From Hymenobacter norwichensis DSM 15439 (GTDB lineage Bacteria > Bacteroidota > Bacteroidia > Cytophagales > Hymenobacteraceae), in NCBI RefSeq assembly GCF_000420705.1, contig NZ_ATVL01000011.1, positions 1 through 64,000 on the forward strand: a stretch of 64,000 nt of DNA, read 5' to 3'. Positions 17,640 through 26,957 of this stretch are shown piece by piece (within the stretch, counting starts at the first letter, position 1; every line of letters begins with the position of its first letter). The notes beneath the pieces are model-generated. The model had not been told where the DNA came from, did not search any database, and saw only the letters and a list, made by a program, of their open reading frames with translations. The translations under genes were made by a program, and so were the position numbers.

Positions 17640-20600
17640 ATGAGAACTTTTACTTCTGGTATGGCCCGCCGGCTTGCGGCAGGCCTCGCAGTAAGCCTGG
17701 GGCTGCTAACGGCCGCTCACACGCAGGCCCAAACCGTGGCCTTTCCGGGGGCCGGAGGCTTCGGCCGCTTTGCCACCGGGGCCCGCGGAGCCAATGCCCC
17801 GCAGGTGTACGTGGTAACCAACCTCAACGACGCCGGCCCCGGCTCGTTCCGCGACGCGGTAAGCCAGCCCGGCCGGTTCGTGACGTTTGCGGTGGGCGGC
17901 ATCATAACGCTGCAAAGCAACGTGCAGGTAGCACCCAACATCACCATAGCCGGCCAAACTGCCCCCGGCGACGGGGTGGTGTTCTTCAACAAGCGCATCA
18001 CGTTCACGGGCTCCAACAACACCATCTGCCGCTACCTGCGGGTGCGGCTAGGTGCCACCGGCAACCAAGGCAACGACGCCTCAGGCTTATCTAATGGCTC
18101 GAACATCATCATCGACCACATGTCGGTTTCCTGGGGTATGGATGAGGTGTTTTCCATCAACTGGGACGGCAAAGGCACCGCGCCCGACAACATAACGGTA
18201 CAAAACTCCATTATCGGGCAGGGGCTGCACCGCGCCAACCACTCGGCGGGCGGCCTGATTCAGACGCCCGATGGGGGCAAGGTAAGCTTGGTGGGCAACC
18301 TGTACATCAGCAACAAAACGCGCAACCCTAAGGTGAAGGGCGTGAACGAGTTTGTGAACAACGTGGTGTACGACTGGGGCAACGGCAACCGCCTGGGCGA
18401 CCAAATGAACTACGGCTGGTCGGGCGACGCCTATATCATGGGCGGCTCGGCAGGCGTGTCGGAAGTGAACATCATCAACAACTATTTCGTGGGTGGCCCG
18501 CTCACGCCACCCGACAAAACCACCCCGTTTTCGCGCGGCACCGGCACGTTCAACCTGTTCGGCAGCGGCAACTACTTTGACAACAACCGCAACGGCGTGC
18601 TCGATGGCACCCTGGTCCCCTACGACACCGTGGGCTACCCTGGCATTGTGGGGCCCGGCTTCCGCAGCCAGCCATTTGCCTACCCCAACGCCGCGCCAGT
18701 TCGCACCGCCCTGCAAGCTTACCAACACGTAATCGATAGTGTGGGAGCCGCTTACCCGCGCCGCGACCAGGTGGACGGGTTGATGATTGACGAGGTTGTT
18801 TCGCGTGGTACGCAGGGTTATTACGTATTCAACGAGTCGGATTTGCCGTTCACCAACGGTGGCCTCGGCAACGTATTCGGCGCCCCTGCTCCCACCGATA
18901 CCGACCAGGACGGTATCCCCGACGCTTGGGAAGACGCCCACGGCCTCAATAAAAACAGCCGCGCCGATGCCGTAGCCTATAGCACCACCGCCCCAGCCTA
19001 CCTGAACATCGAGGTGTATATTAACTCGTTGATGAAGACCCCGCCGCCAGCCTTCGTGAAGCCGCCTTCCAGCGTGTTGCTGTCGGCTACCACCGTGGAG
19101 CTACCCACGCCGGCCAGCACCGTGGTACTGAACTGGACTGATAATTCCACCAACGAAACGTATTTCGTGTTGGAGCGCTCCGCCGATGGCGTGGCGTACA
19201 GCGCTATTGCCCAGCCGGTTGCCAACGCCACCACCTACACCGACAACGCCGGCCTGCAACCCAATACCACGTACTACTACCGCCTCAAGGCCGTAACGGG
19301 CACCGAGGAATCGTCGTTCAGCCAGCCAGTTTCCGTCAAGACGCCAGCCCTGCCCTCGGCTCCGGCGGTGGTAGCCACGCCCACGCCTACCGACGGCCTG
19401 CAATACGCCGAGTTGACGGCCGGTGCCCTAACCCTAAAGTGGACGGGCAGCGCCAACACCACCACGTACGGCGTGTATTTTGGCACTTCGCCCACCACGC
19501 TCACCAAACGGGCCGATGTACCGTATTCCGCCGCGCCTTCGTACCAGATAACCGGCCTAACCGACACCACTACGTATTACTGGCGCGTGGTTGCCCTCAA
19601 CAACCGCGGTACTTCCGACGGCCCGGTGTGGTCGTTCCGAACGGCAGGCAACATTCCGCCACAGCTAGTGGGCTACTGGGGCTTCGATGAAACCGTAGCC
19701 GACGGCACCCAGATTATCGACCAATCAACGTACGCCAACCACGGGGTGCTGGGCCTCGACGACGACGACCAGAGCATTCGGGTGGTGGGCAAGCTCAACA
19801 ACGCCCTCGACTTCGCCACCGCCGACCAAAACCGCTACGTGGTGAGCATTCCGCACCAGGACCAGCTCTACCTCGACCAAAGCTCTTTCTCGCTGTCTTT
19901 CTGGATGAAAGCCGGGGCCGCGCTGCTGCCGCAAGACAACAACACCAGCGCCTACCTGCTTTGCAAAGGCTCTATCACCCGCAACCCCACCACAGGGGCT
20001 ACGGGCAAGCGCTTCAACATTGAGTTCAAGAACAAGCAGTTCCGCTTTGCTATTGACGATGACAAGACCAAAGACGAGCTGCAAATTGGCGGCACGCCCT
20101 TCTTCACCGGCCAATGGGTGCATGTAGTAGCCCTGCGCAACGTGACTACCAAGAAAATTCAGGTGTACCTGAACGGGGTGATGACCAAGGAAATGGGTAC
20201 CAAAGCCCTGGGCATCGGCGAAGCCAGTGACCTGATAGTAGGCAACATTGGGGAGCTGGAATTCCTGACTTCCACCAACGCCCCGGCTCCGTACCGCGGT
20301 GCCCTCGATGAGCTACGGGTGTACAACTACGCCCTGACTCCAGACGAAATAACCGCCCTGATGAACACCAGCCCGCGGCTCCAGCTCACGGCCGACGTAA
20401 CCAATACAGCTTGTGGCATCTCTGGCGCTATCAACCTGGCGGTGCAAGGCGGCACCGCCCCCTACCGCTACGCCTGGACTGGCCCGAACAGCTTCACGGC
20501 CAGCACCGAAGACCTCAGCAACCTAGCCGCCGGCTCCTACTCGGTAACCGTTACCGACGCTAATCAGGTGACGGCCACGCAGCAATTCACCGTTACGGCC

Positions 20601-21413
20601 AACACCACCGATACTACGCCGCCAACTGTTCTGGCCGCCGGGTTCATGGTGGGCCTGGAAGCCAACGGCACCCGCACGATTGAAGCCGCCGACGTGGACT
20701 ATGGCAGCACCGATGCATGCAGTGGCGTGGCCTCCATGACCCTCGACAAAACCCTTTTCACCTGCGCCAACATCGGCCCGAACCAGGTAACGCTAACCGT
20801 AACCGACAACGCCGGCAACGTAGCCACCCAAACCGTGACGGTGCTGGTGCTCGACAACACGGCCCCTACTATTCTGGCCAGCGGCTTTGCGGTAAGCTTG
20901 GTGAATGGTGCCCGCACGATTGAGGCCAATGACGTAGACTACGGCAGCACCGACAACTGCGGCATTGCGTCCATGACCATCAGCCCCCGCAGCTTCACCT
21001 GCGCCAACATAGGCCCCAACCAAGTAACCCTGCGCTGCGTGGACAATTCCGGCAACGTAAGCACCCAAACCGTGACGGTACTGGTAACCGGAGATGCTAG
21101 CTGTCAGCCCGCTGCGCGCCAGGCAGCCGGCAGTTCGGTTGCTTCCAGCGACGCAAAAGAGTTGCAGGTGTACCCGAATCCCGCCACCGAACAAGCTACG
21201 CTAACCTTTGAAGCCGAGAAAACGGGCCCGACTAAAGTACTGGTCTACAACACCCTGGGCCGCGTGGTAGCCACGCTCTACGAAGGACCAGTGCAGGCCA
21301 AGCAGCGCTACCAGTTCACACTCGACAGCCATGCTCTGCCTAGCGGCGTGTATTCGTGCCAGCTACGTGCAGCCGGCGTCACCAAAACCACCCGCCTGCT
21401 AATTGTTAAGTAA
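17640..21413 (+). CDS. secreted PL1 pectate-lyase-like multidomain protein with T9SS signal
   Basis: The 1257-residue protein has a signal peptide (about 1-31). Residues 31-410 form a right-handed beta-helix like polysaccharide lyase family 1: AFPGAGGFGRFATGARG, VTNLNDAGPGSFRDAV and IIIDHMSVSWGMDE. DTDQDGIPDAWED (about 420) is a thrombospondin-3-like calcium motif. Two fibronectin III domains (473-568, 570-670), a LamG-like domain (677-903), an SprB repeat (about 921-985), two 80-residue modules (990-1150) and a type A T9SS signal (1174-1257) follow. It likely cuts pectin-type plant polymer at or beyond the cell surface. The last 340 residues closely mirror those of the dehydrogenase at 13739-16090. 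Confidence 0.9.
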   Translation: MRTFTSGMARRLAAGLAVSLGLLTAAHTQAQTVAFPGAGGFGRFATGARGANAPQVYVVTNLNDAGPGSFRDAVSQPGRFVTFAVGGIITLQSNVQVAPNITIAGQTAPGDGVVFFNKRITFTGSNNTICRYLRVRLGATGNQGNDASGLSNGSNIIIDHMSVSWGMDEVFSINWDGKGTAPDNITVQNSIIGQGLHRANHSAGGLIQTPDGGKVSLVGNLYISNKTRNPKVKGVNEFVNNVVYDWGNGNRLGDQMNYGWSGDAYIMGGSAGVSEVNIINNYFVGGPLTPPDKTTPFSRGTGTFNLFGSGNYFDNNRNGVLDGTLVPYDTVGYPGIVGPGFRSQPFAYPNAAPVRTALQAYQHVIDSVGAAYPRRDQVDGLMIDEVVSRGTQGYYVFNESDLPFTNGGLGNVFGAPAPTDTDQDGIPDAWEDAHGLNKNSRADAVAYSTTAPAYLNIEVYINSLMKTPPPAFVKPPSSVLLSATTVELPTPASTVVLNWTDNSTNETYFVLERSADGVAYSAIAQPVANATTYTDNAGLQPNTTYYYRLKAVTGTEESSFSQPVSVKTPALPSAPAVVATPTPTDGLQYAELTAGALTLKWTGSANTTTYGVYFGTSPTTLTKRADVPYSAAPSYQITGLTDTTTYYWRVVALNNRGTSDGPVWSFRTAGNIPPQLVGYWGFDETVADGTQIIDQSTYANHGVLGLDDDDQSIRVVGKLNNALDFATADQNRYVVSIPHQDQLYLDQSSFSLSFWMKAGAALLPQDNNTSAYLLCKGSITRNPTTGATGKRFNIEFKNKQFRFAIDDDKTKDELQIGGTPFFTGQWVHVVALRNVTTKKIQVYLNGVMTKEMGTKALGIGEASDLIVGNIGELEFLTSTNAPAPYRGALDELRVYNYALTPDEITALMNTSPRLQLTADVTNTACGISGAINLAVQGGTAPYRYAWTGPNSFTASTEDLSNLAAGSYSVTVTDANQVTATQQFTVTANTTDTTPPTVLAAGFMVGLEANGTRTIEAADVDYGSTDACSGVASMTLDKTLFTCANIGPNQVTLTVTDNAGNVATQTVTVLVLDNTAPTILASGFAVSLVNGARTIEANDVDYGSTDNCGIASMTISPRSFTCANIGPNQVTLRCVDNSGNVSTQTVTVLVTGDASCQPAARQAAGSSVASSDAKELQVYPNPATEQATLTFEAEKTGPTKVLVYNTLGRVVATLYEGPVQAKQRYQFTLDSHALPSGVYSCQLRAAGVTKTTRLLIVK

Positions 21414-21443
21414 TAAGTCTGTTTGTTGACTTTGAAACCGGAA

Positions 21444-21480
21444 ACGGCCGCTGCACCAATGGTGCAGCGGCCGTTCTATT
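21444..21480. terminator. bidirectional terminator
   Basis: A 14-bp perfect stem, ACGGCCGCTGCACC (21444-21457) and its complement (21461-21474), with a 3-base loop sits between two convergent genes. A short T-rich tail follows on the plus strand and a TTTC tail on the minus strand, so it can serve both. Confidence 0.85.
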
Positions 21481-21523
21481 TAGTCCCTGTGGCTTTTTCG
21501 CTATAAGTCATTTGTGCGTTACT

Positions 21524-21937
21524 CTATCCCTCGAAATCAAGGCCGCAGTGAAAGCAGTGGCACTGAGGCTTTTCGGGGGCTAGCAGCCAGAGGCGGAGTT
21601 TGGTAAGGAGCGTGTCGTTAGGCTGGGGCAGCTGGCGGCAGACGATATCAGTGTGGTGGCAGCGGGGGCAGCGCGCTGTGGCAGCAGCTTCTTCGTCGGT
21701 GGGTAGGGCCTGCATGGATATCTGGCTGGCGTGCAGCACCTCATGTGCCGCCGCTAAATCCTGTTGCCGTACGTGCAGGCGCACCCCGCCGGAAATTGGG
21801 CCGTAGGGTCGGTTCTCGTTGCTCAGAAAGCAGGGAATACCCGCGGCTTCCACCTGGTTTTTGGCCAGATGCGCCGAAATGGAGTTGGCAAAGGAAGCCA
21901 GTTGCACAATGGCTTCGTCGGCAGATTCGTGGGACAT
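21524..21937 (-). CDS. DUF2007-type protein with C-terminal zinc ribbon
   Basis: The 137-residue protein has an N-terminal DUF2007-like signal-transducing fold (IVQLASFANSISAHLAKNQVEAAGIPCFL, then the VRLHVRQQDLAAAHEVL strand-helix). A C-terminal zinc ribbon has CPRCH near residue 90 and CHCFHC near 130. DUF2007 domains resemble PII-like or ACT-like folds and have no settled role. The ATG at 21937 (MSHESADEAI) fits the family; a frame to 21973 adds an unsupported 12 residues. It stands alone. Confidence 0.75.
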   Translation of the reverse strand: MSHESADEAIVQLASFANSISAHLAKNQVEAAGIPCFLSNENRPYGPISGGVRLHVRQQDLAAAHEVLHASQISMQALPTDEEAAATARCPRCHHTDIVCRQLPQPNDTLLTKLRLWLLAPEKPQCHCFHCGLDFEG

Positions 21938-22036
21938 GGGGCGGCTTGGTTTCCAACCAAACAAAAGAAGCACCTAAATAGGTGCTTCTTTCAAGTAGCA
22001 GCAAATTAAAAACCTGTGTTTGTCCAGCTATGGATG

Positions 22037-22180
22037 CTATTTGAACAAAGCCAACGCCTTGATGAAAGTTTGAGAAACACCCCAGGCCAGCGGAATACCA
22101 ACGTATAGCCAAGCCAGAACGGTGGAGCCGCCGGTAGTGGGCTCGGGGGCGGGAGTTGCGGAAGTGGGTTTAGTACTCAT
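22037..22180 (-). CDS. small membrane subunit paired with OFA-family MFS transporter
   Basis: A 47-residue protein starting MSTKPTSATP, with a Pro/Thr-rich N-terminal tail and a single membrane helix, STVLAWLYVGIPLAWGVSQ. It lies 35 bases downstream of the large transporter gene on the same strand. Small single-helix proteins next to oxalate/formate-type MFS transporters are a recurrent arrangement, annotated as MFS transporter small subunit. That pairing makes this a real gene despite its size. Its role, stability or gating of the transporter, is unknown. Confidence 0.75.
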   Translation of the reverse strand: MSTKPTSATPAPEPTTGGSTVLAWLYVGIPLAWGVSQTFIKALALFK

Positions 22181-22215
22181 ATATAAGGTGCAGATTTGGA
22201 GGTAATAGCCAGCGC

Positions 22216-23619
22216 CTAATGGCCACCAGCTTCGACGGTTACGAGGCCTTTTTCGTAGTACTGCTCTTTCACCGGTCGCACGGCCAGGTTGGCCAGCAGC
22301 CCCAGTACCAGCACGCCGGCCATGGTGTAGAACACGTTCTGGTAGGCTGCCGCCCCGGTGAGGCCTTGCTCTTTGGCGTGCTCGTGCAGGGTGTGCACAA
22401 TCAGCGGACCCAGCACGCCAGCTGTGCTCCAAGCCGTAAGCAGGCGGCCATGAATAGCGCCCACCTGGTACTTGCCAAACATGTCAGACAGGTAAGCGGG
22501 CACGGTAGCAAAACCGCCGCCGTACATGCTGATAATCACGCAGGCCACTACCACAAACAAGGTTAGTTGCAGGCTTTGGCCGAGCGTAGGAATCAGGGCG
22601 TACAGCAGAATGCCCAGCCCGAAATAAATAGCATACGTCACCTTGCGGCCCAACTTGTCGGAAGCCGACGACCAGAAAAAGCGGCCTAGCAAGTTGAACA
22701 GGCTCAGCAGCCCCACAAAACCCGCCGCCGCCGCCGCCGTTACGCCGCGGCCCGCGCCCATGGCCCCATCCGAGAAGGTTTCCTGAATCAGCGGCGAGGC
22801 AGTTTCAAGTACCCCGATACCGGCCGTCACGTTGGTAAGTAGCACCACCCACAACAGCCAAAACTGCGGCGTTTTGATGGCGTTGTCGGCCGATACGTTG
22901 GCGGTGGTTATCATATCGTTCTGCACGGTGCTAGGCACGTAGCCGGCTGGTTTCCAATCATCGGCTGGCACCCGGATGGTCCACACGCCAAATTGCATGA
23001 ATAGCAGATAAATAATGCCCATCACAATGAAGGTAGGCGCTACGCCCAGCGGGGCCGAATCCTTGAATTGACCCATCAGGTTGTTGGCCAGCGGCGAGCC
23101 AATCATGGCGCCACCGCCAAAGCCCATGATGGCCATGCCGGTAGCCACGCCTTTGCGGTCAGGAAACCACTTGATGAGCGTACTCACCGGCGAAATGTAC
23201 CCGATACCCAGCCCAATACCCCCCACGAAACCGTAGCCGAAATACAGCAGGTATATGTTATGCAGGTGAATCCCGAGTGAGCCAATCAGGAAGCCGCCCC
23301 CGAAACACAACGACGCGGCTAACATGGCCTTGCGCGGTCCCACCCGTTCCAGCCACTTCCCAAAAATAGCCGCCGACAACCCCAGCAGCACAATGGCAAT
23401 GGAGAAGGTGATGCCGATTTGGGTGGGCGTCCAGTCTTCGGGGGCCGGGTTGTTTACGTCGCCGCTGATGAGGGCGCCTAGGGGTTTGTTGAACACGCTG
23501 AATGCGTAGGCCTGGCCAATGGCCAAGTGAATGGCCAGCGCCGCGGGCGGTACCAGCCAGCGGTTGTAGCCCGGACCAGCAACGGTGCGGCTGCGGTCGA
23601 GAAAGGAGTTGTTTGCCAT
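22216..23619 (-). CDS. OFA-family MFS transporter (oxalate/formate antiporter-like)
   Basis: This 467-residue protein has twelve membrane segments and the OFA pattern: LAIHLAIGQAYAFSVFNKPLG, WTPTQIGITFSIAI, and the loop motif KWFPDRKGVATGMAIMGFG. OFA members move oxalate/formate, lactate or other small monocarboxylates across the inner membrane. The substrate here is not determined. The formate-linked genes at 1-5 kb are far away and give only weak support. An 11-bp inverted repeat lies 36 bases upstream of the ATG at 23619. A 47-residue membrane partner follows. Confidence 0.88.
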   Translation of the reverse strand: MANNSFLDRSRTVAGPGYNRWLVPPAALAIHLAIGQAYAFSVFNKPLGALISGDVNNPAPEDWTPTQIGITFSIAIVLLGLSAAIFGKWLERVGPRKAMLAASLCFGGGFLIGSLGIHLHNIYLLYFGYGFVGGIGLGIGYISPVSTLIKWFPDRKGVATGMAIMGFGGGAMIGSPLANNLMGQFKDSAPLGVAPTFIVMGIIYLLFMQFGVWTIRVPADDWKPAGYVPSTVQNDMITTANVSADNAIKTPQFWLLWVVLLTNVTAGIGVLETASPLIQETFSDGAMGAGRGVTAAAAAGFVGLLSLFNLLGRFFWSSASDKLGRKVTYAIYFGLGILLYALIPTLGQSLQLTLFVVVACVIISMYGGGFATVPAYLSDMFGKYQVGAIHGRLLTAWSTAGVLGPLIVHTLHEHAKEQGLTGAAAYQNVFYTMAGVLVLGLLANLAVRPVKEQYYEKGLVTVEAGGH

Positions 23620-23654
23620 GCGTAAACGGGGAATTGGGTAGGAAAAAGAGCGAA

Positions 23655-23693
23655 GCAGCCAATTACGTTGCCTGAACCGTACTAATTGGCTGC
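23655..23693 (-). promoter_or_regulatory. inverted repeat upstream of OFA transporter
   Basis: GCAGCCAATTA (23655-23665) and TAATTGGCTGC (23683-23693) form a perfect 11-bp dyad with a 17-base spacer. It lies just upstream of the transporter start. It could be an operator or a leader hairpin. No T tract follows, so a terminator is less likely. Confidence 0.4.
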
Positions 23694-23903
23694 CAGTAAG
23701 GTAGAAGCCTGTCCAATGCTTTCAAGAACCGGCGACAACTATTTTTTGCTAACATGCTATAGCTTGAAAGCCAGCAGCTACTACCCCATAAACGTTACTT
23801 CCAGAATAAAGGCTGTAGGTACATTCCTTTTCCTGTTCTGGCCTTATCATCGCTAGGGCGTGTAGATAGCAGAAGGGTTTCCAACAGCACAGCCGCAACC
23901 AGC

Positions 23904-25433
23904 CTAGTCTTGCGCCGGCTGTTTCAGTAGCCAGCCCCGCGGCCCTTTGGCACGGGTGGCTTTCAGGAAATCCCTGATGCCCCGGGTCATGGCCTGGGCC
24001 ATTTGCTGCTGTGCAGCCGGGCTGGTGAGGCGCTGCTCGTCTTGGAGGTTGGACACAAAGGCCGTTTCCACCAAGGCATTCGGGAATTCCGTGGGCCCAT
24101 TCAGGCCGAAGTTGAAGCTGCCCACTAGGCCCCAGCCAGCCAGGCCGGTGCCCTGCATCTGCTGATACAGCGCCTCCGCCAGGGGCCGAAACGCCACGTA
24201 CCGGTAAAAGGCACTGGTACCCTGCACTGCGGTATTACCCGCCGAATTGACGTGGATACTCACCAACAGCGCCGGCCGACGCTGCCGCAGCAGATTTACC
24301 CGCTCACTAATTTCTAGGGTGGCATCGGTTTCCCGGGTCATCACTACGCGGGCCCCAGCTTTCTTCAGTTCCTGTTGCAGCTTTTGGGCAATGGCTAGGG
24401 TCAAGTCTTTTTCGCGGGCGCCGCTGGCCCCGGCGGCTCCCACGTTGGTACCGCCGTGCCCGGCATCCACGGCTACCAACAGGCCCCGCAGCCGTAGCTT
24501 GGCCGGTGGCCGTGCCACTTGCACTATCAGCGTATTGCCTTGGTAGCGTATGTGGTACCCCCAGCTTTGGCGGTGACGCAGCGGCAGCACCAGCCGGAAT
24601 ATGTCAGGCTGGGGCTGCTCGTAGTACACGGCGCCCAGCTCTTGCAGTCCGGTGCGCTGAGTTATCCAATTGGTGTTGGATGTGGCCCCGAAAACGTCTA
24701 CCACCAGCCGCGCCGGATTCTGTAATAACTGGGAGCAGTACGGCAGCCGCTCGGTCAGGGGCACGCGCACATAGTCGTAAAGCGAGTCGCCGGATACGCT
24801 CCAGGAGCCAGTGAGCGAGGTAGGCACGAAGCCCCCGGGCGGCAGCATCCGAATTACTTCCTGCGGCACCCAGGCCACTTGCCCGGCTGCCAACTGCACT
24901 CGGTACTTATCCCCTACCCGGCCCGTGAGGTGCAGCACCACCAACGAGTCGAGGTAGCCGAGCTTGGCCCCACCCAGCCGGTCTTCGCCTAGCCCGTAGT
25001 TGAGGTAGGCCAGCGCAGTGCGTGTGCGAGCCAACTCGGGCTGGTTAGGGTTCAGAAAGCGCACTTTGTTTTGGGTAAAGCCCACCGACAATACACTATC
25101 AGCGGAGAGCAGCTGCACCTCAACGGGCCGGTTGTTGAGCGTGTCGCCGGGCTGCACTACGTAGGTGCCTTGGTACACGCCCTCCTGCCCCTTAGCCTGG
25201 GCAGGGGCCAGTTCAGTTAAGGGTTGTCCATTCAGAAACGTAACCCGGGAGTTGGGCTGCCCCACCATCCGTACTTGCAGCCGGTCGCCGGGGCTTAGCC
25301 ACTGATCAGCGGTGGGCACGGTTTCCACGGCGGAAATGAGCGGCGTGGTTTGGGCATGGGCATCCAGCGCCAGCAAACTCAGGATAGTACTTGTCAGCCC
25401 CACCAGTACTAAGTTCTGCAACCGTTTCAGCAT
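23904..25433 (-). CDS. N-acetylmuramoyl-L-alanine amidase (Amidase_3)
   Basis: This 509-residue exported enzyme cuts the amide bond between MurNAc and L-Ala in peptidoglycan. A signal peptide covers about 1-27. The first 300 residues are a beta-rich region, probably an AMIN-like targeting domain. The catalytic domain begins near 315: zinc ligands His in VAVDAGHGG, Glu in GAREKDLTLA and His in LVSIHVNSAG, and the general-base Glu in ALVETAFVSN. Length exceeds classic AmiC owing to the N-terminal region. It should act in the periplasm, in cell separation or wall turnover. No partner gene is adjacent. Confidence 0.9.
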   Translation of the reverse strand: MLKRLQNLVLVGLTSTILSLLALDAHAQTTPLISAVETVPTADQWLSPGDRLQVRMVGQPNSRVTFLNGQPLTELAPAQAKGQEGVYQGTYVVQPGDTLNNRPVEVQLLSADSVLSVGFTQNKVRFLNPNQPELARTRTALAYLNYGLGEDRLGGAKLGYLDSLVVLHLTGRVGDKYRVQLAAGQVAWVPQEVIRMLPPGGFVPTSLTGSWSVSGDSLYDYVRVPLTERLPYCSQLLQNPARLVVDVFGATSNTNWITQRTGLQELGAVYYEQPQPDIFRLVLPLRHRQSWGYHIRYQGNTLIVQVARPPAKLRLRGLLVAVDAGHGGTNVGAAGASGAREKDLTLAIAQKLQQELKKAGARVVMTRETDATLEISERVNLLRQRRPALLVSIHVNSAGNTAVQGTSAFYRYVAFRPLAEALYQQMQGTGLAGWGLVGSFNFGLNGPTEFPNALVETAFVSNLQDEQRLTSPAAQQQMAQAMTRGIRDFLKATRAKGPRGWLLKQPAQD

Positions 25434-25460
25434 AGCATCAGCAAATTTGCCTTCTTAACG

Positions 25461-25486
25461 CAAAAGCCCCGCACGAAGGCGGGGCT
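25461..25486 (-). terminator. terminator of the lipoprotein gene
   Basis: AGCCCCGC (25465-25472) pairs with GCGGGGCT (25479-25486). On the minus strand the stem is followed by TTTTG, as in an intrinsic terminator. It sits 26 bases after the lipoprotein stop. Confidence 0.8.
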
Positions 25487-25511
25487 GACAACCAAACGTG
25501 TATTGCTGGTA

Positions 25512-26051
25512 CTACTGCTTTTTCATAGCCTGGCCGAGGTCCTTCACGTCGCGGCTGGTTTCCAGGGTCGTGAATTCGGTTTGCAGGGCTCGGATGTGTA
25601 GCTCGTCGCGGCCTTTAATGTCCAGGCGCAGGGCACGGAACTGCGCGTTGAGGCGGCGGCTGATGGCAGTGGCGTAGTCCCAGTCGCGCTGGGTCCACGC
25701 GCGACGTTTGGCCCGCACTTGCTGCATAAACTGCACAAAGGCTGGCTCGATGGTGGTCGGCGTTAGCTTTTCCACGTCGGCATAGGTGCCGAGCAGTTGG
25801 CTAGTGAAAGTGGCGGTAGCAGCTTCATCAAGCGGCTGGCGGGTACGGGCCCGCGAAACCGAATCGAAGCGGGCGGCGCGGCGACCAGCTACGCGTAGCT
25901 TGGCAGCCGCCCGGCTGGCAGCAGTATCGAGCTTGCGGGCTTCTTCGCGCACAATTTCCTGCCGCTCACGCGGCGTAGAGTCGCAAGAAGTTAGTAGAAA
26001 GGCTGTTAGCGAAGTGACAACCAAGGAGCGGAAAACAAAAGTCGGTTTCAT
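25512..26051 (-). CDS. hypothetical helical lipoprotein
   Basis: The 179-residue product has a lipoprotein signal with lipobox LLTSC near residue 23. The mature part is Arg/Ala-rich and predicted mostly helical, with charged heptad-like stretches suggesting a coiled coil. I do not recognise a defined family with confidence. It would be anchored to a membrane facing the periplasm. It is monocistronic, with its own terminator. Confidence 0.75.
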   Translation of the reverse strand: MKPTFVFRSLVVTSLTAFLLTSCDSTPRERQEIVREEARKLDTAASRAAAKLRVAGRRAARFDSVSRARTRQPLDEAATATFTSQLLGTYADVEKLTPTTIEPAFVQFMQQVRAKRRAWTQRDWDYATAISRRLNAQFRALRLDIKGRDELHIRALQTEFTTLETSRDVKDLGQAMKKQ

Positions 26052-26125
26052 GCCCCCAATGTACGCAACCCCTGCAAGTTGAGGGTACTAGGAAACCCGC
26101 CTCGCTTTAAGCGTAGCTGGTGAGC

Positions 26126-26710
26126 TTAGTTTGGTTTCTGCAACCGGAACGTGAACGGCAGCTCGTACATCACCGGTACGGCCCGGCTACCCAGCCGGGC
26201 GGGCACCCATTGCGCCGGGATACCCTGGCAGACTCTCATCGCTTCTTCGTCGCAGCCGCCCCCAATGCTGTTGAGCACTTTGTGCTTGGAAGCCTGACCC
26301 AGTGTATCAATCATGAACGTAATCAGCACCTTACCCTGAATGTTGCGGTTCTGGGCGGCCTCCGGGTAGTTCATCTTGCCCATATACCCGGCTAGTAGCG
26401 CCTCGCCGCCGATATAGAGCGGAGGCTGCTGCACATTGGTGCGGGTCCATTGGCCGGGCGTCACCTCCACATTGTAAGGCACATCTTCGATGGGCCGGTA
26501 ATACACCAGCTTGTTGGTGGTGTGGTCGTAGCGCTGCACAAGTACCTGCCGGCCGTCGCGGGTGTGGCTGAAGTATTCCCAAACACCTACTTTCTTGCCT
26601 TTCTCCATCATCCCGCTTTCGGTGTCGGTGGTGCGTTGCTTTTGCGCTTGCGCCGCCGGACTCAGCCCCAGCATGGCGCCAAGCACCAGTATTGTATATA
26701 AGTGTTTCAT
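26126..26710 (-). CDS. secreted protein with TonB C-terminal domain
   Basis: The 194-residue product has a signal peptide (1-22, ending AAQAQ). After a short MORN/YwqK-like stretch (GKKVGVWEYFSHTRDGRQV), a TonB_C domain occupies about 100-190 (MNYPEAAQNRNIQGKVLITFMIDTLGQASKHKVL and GCDEEAMRVCQGIPAQWVPA). It has no N-terminal transmembrane anchor of classical TonB, so it would be free in the periplasm. Such orphan TonB_C proteins are common in Bacteroidota; the partner is unknown. Confidence 0.85.
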   Translation of the reverse strand: MKHLYTILVLGAMLGLSPAAQAQKQRTTDTESGMMEKGKKVGVWEYFSHTRDGRQVLVQRYDHTTNKLVYYRPIEDVPYNVEVTPGQWTRTNVQQPPLYIGGEALLAGYMGKMNYPEAAQNRNIQGKVLITFMIDTLGQASKHKVLNSIGGGCDEEAMRVCQGIPAQWVPARLGSRAVPVMYELPFTFRLQKPN

Positions 26711-26957
26711 AGAAGGTGGGGCCTCTTCTCAGCAACCGTGGGGGGAAACGGACAACGTTACAAAGAGAATTTTTTATTAATTAAATACAATTCTTCCATA
26801 ATTAGTCTTGATCTGAAAAATCCTGCCTTACAGCATCTTTTTAGCCCTAAAATGACACAAATAAACAAATCAGCGCATTTTTAAGCAGCCAAATCAACGA
26901 CTAATCTTCGGAAATATACAAATAAGCTATTAAAGTAAAAATATAAATCTCAGCCTG

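Noticed and set aside
18087..18941. 284-codon antisense frame in the PL1-like gene
   Set aside because: His/Val/Ala-rich mirror of the GC-rich real gene, without domain or start signals.
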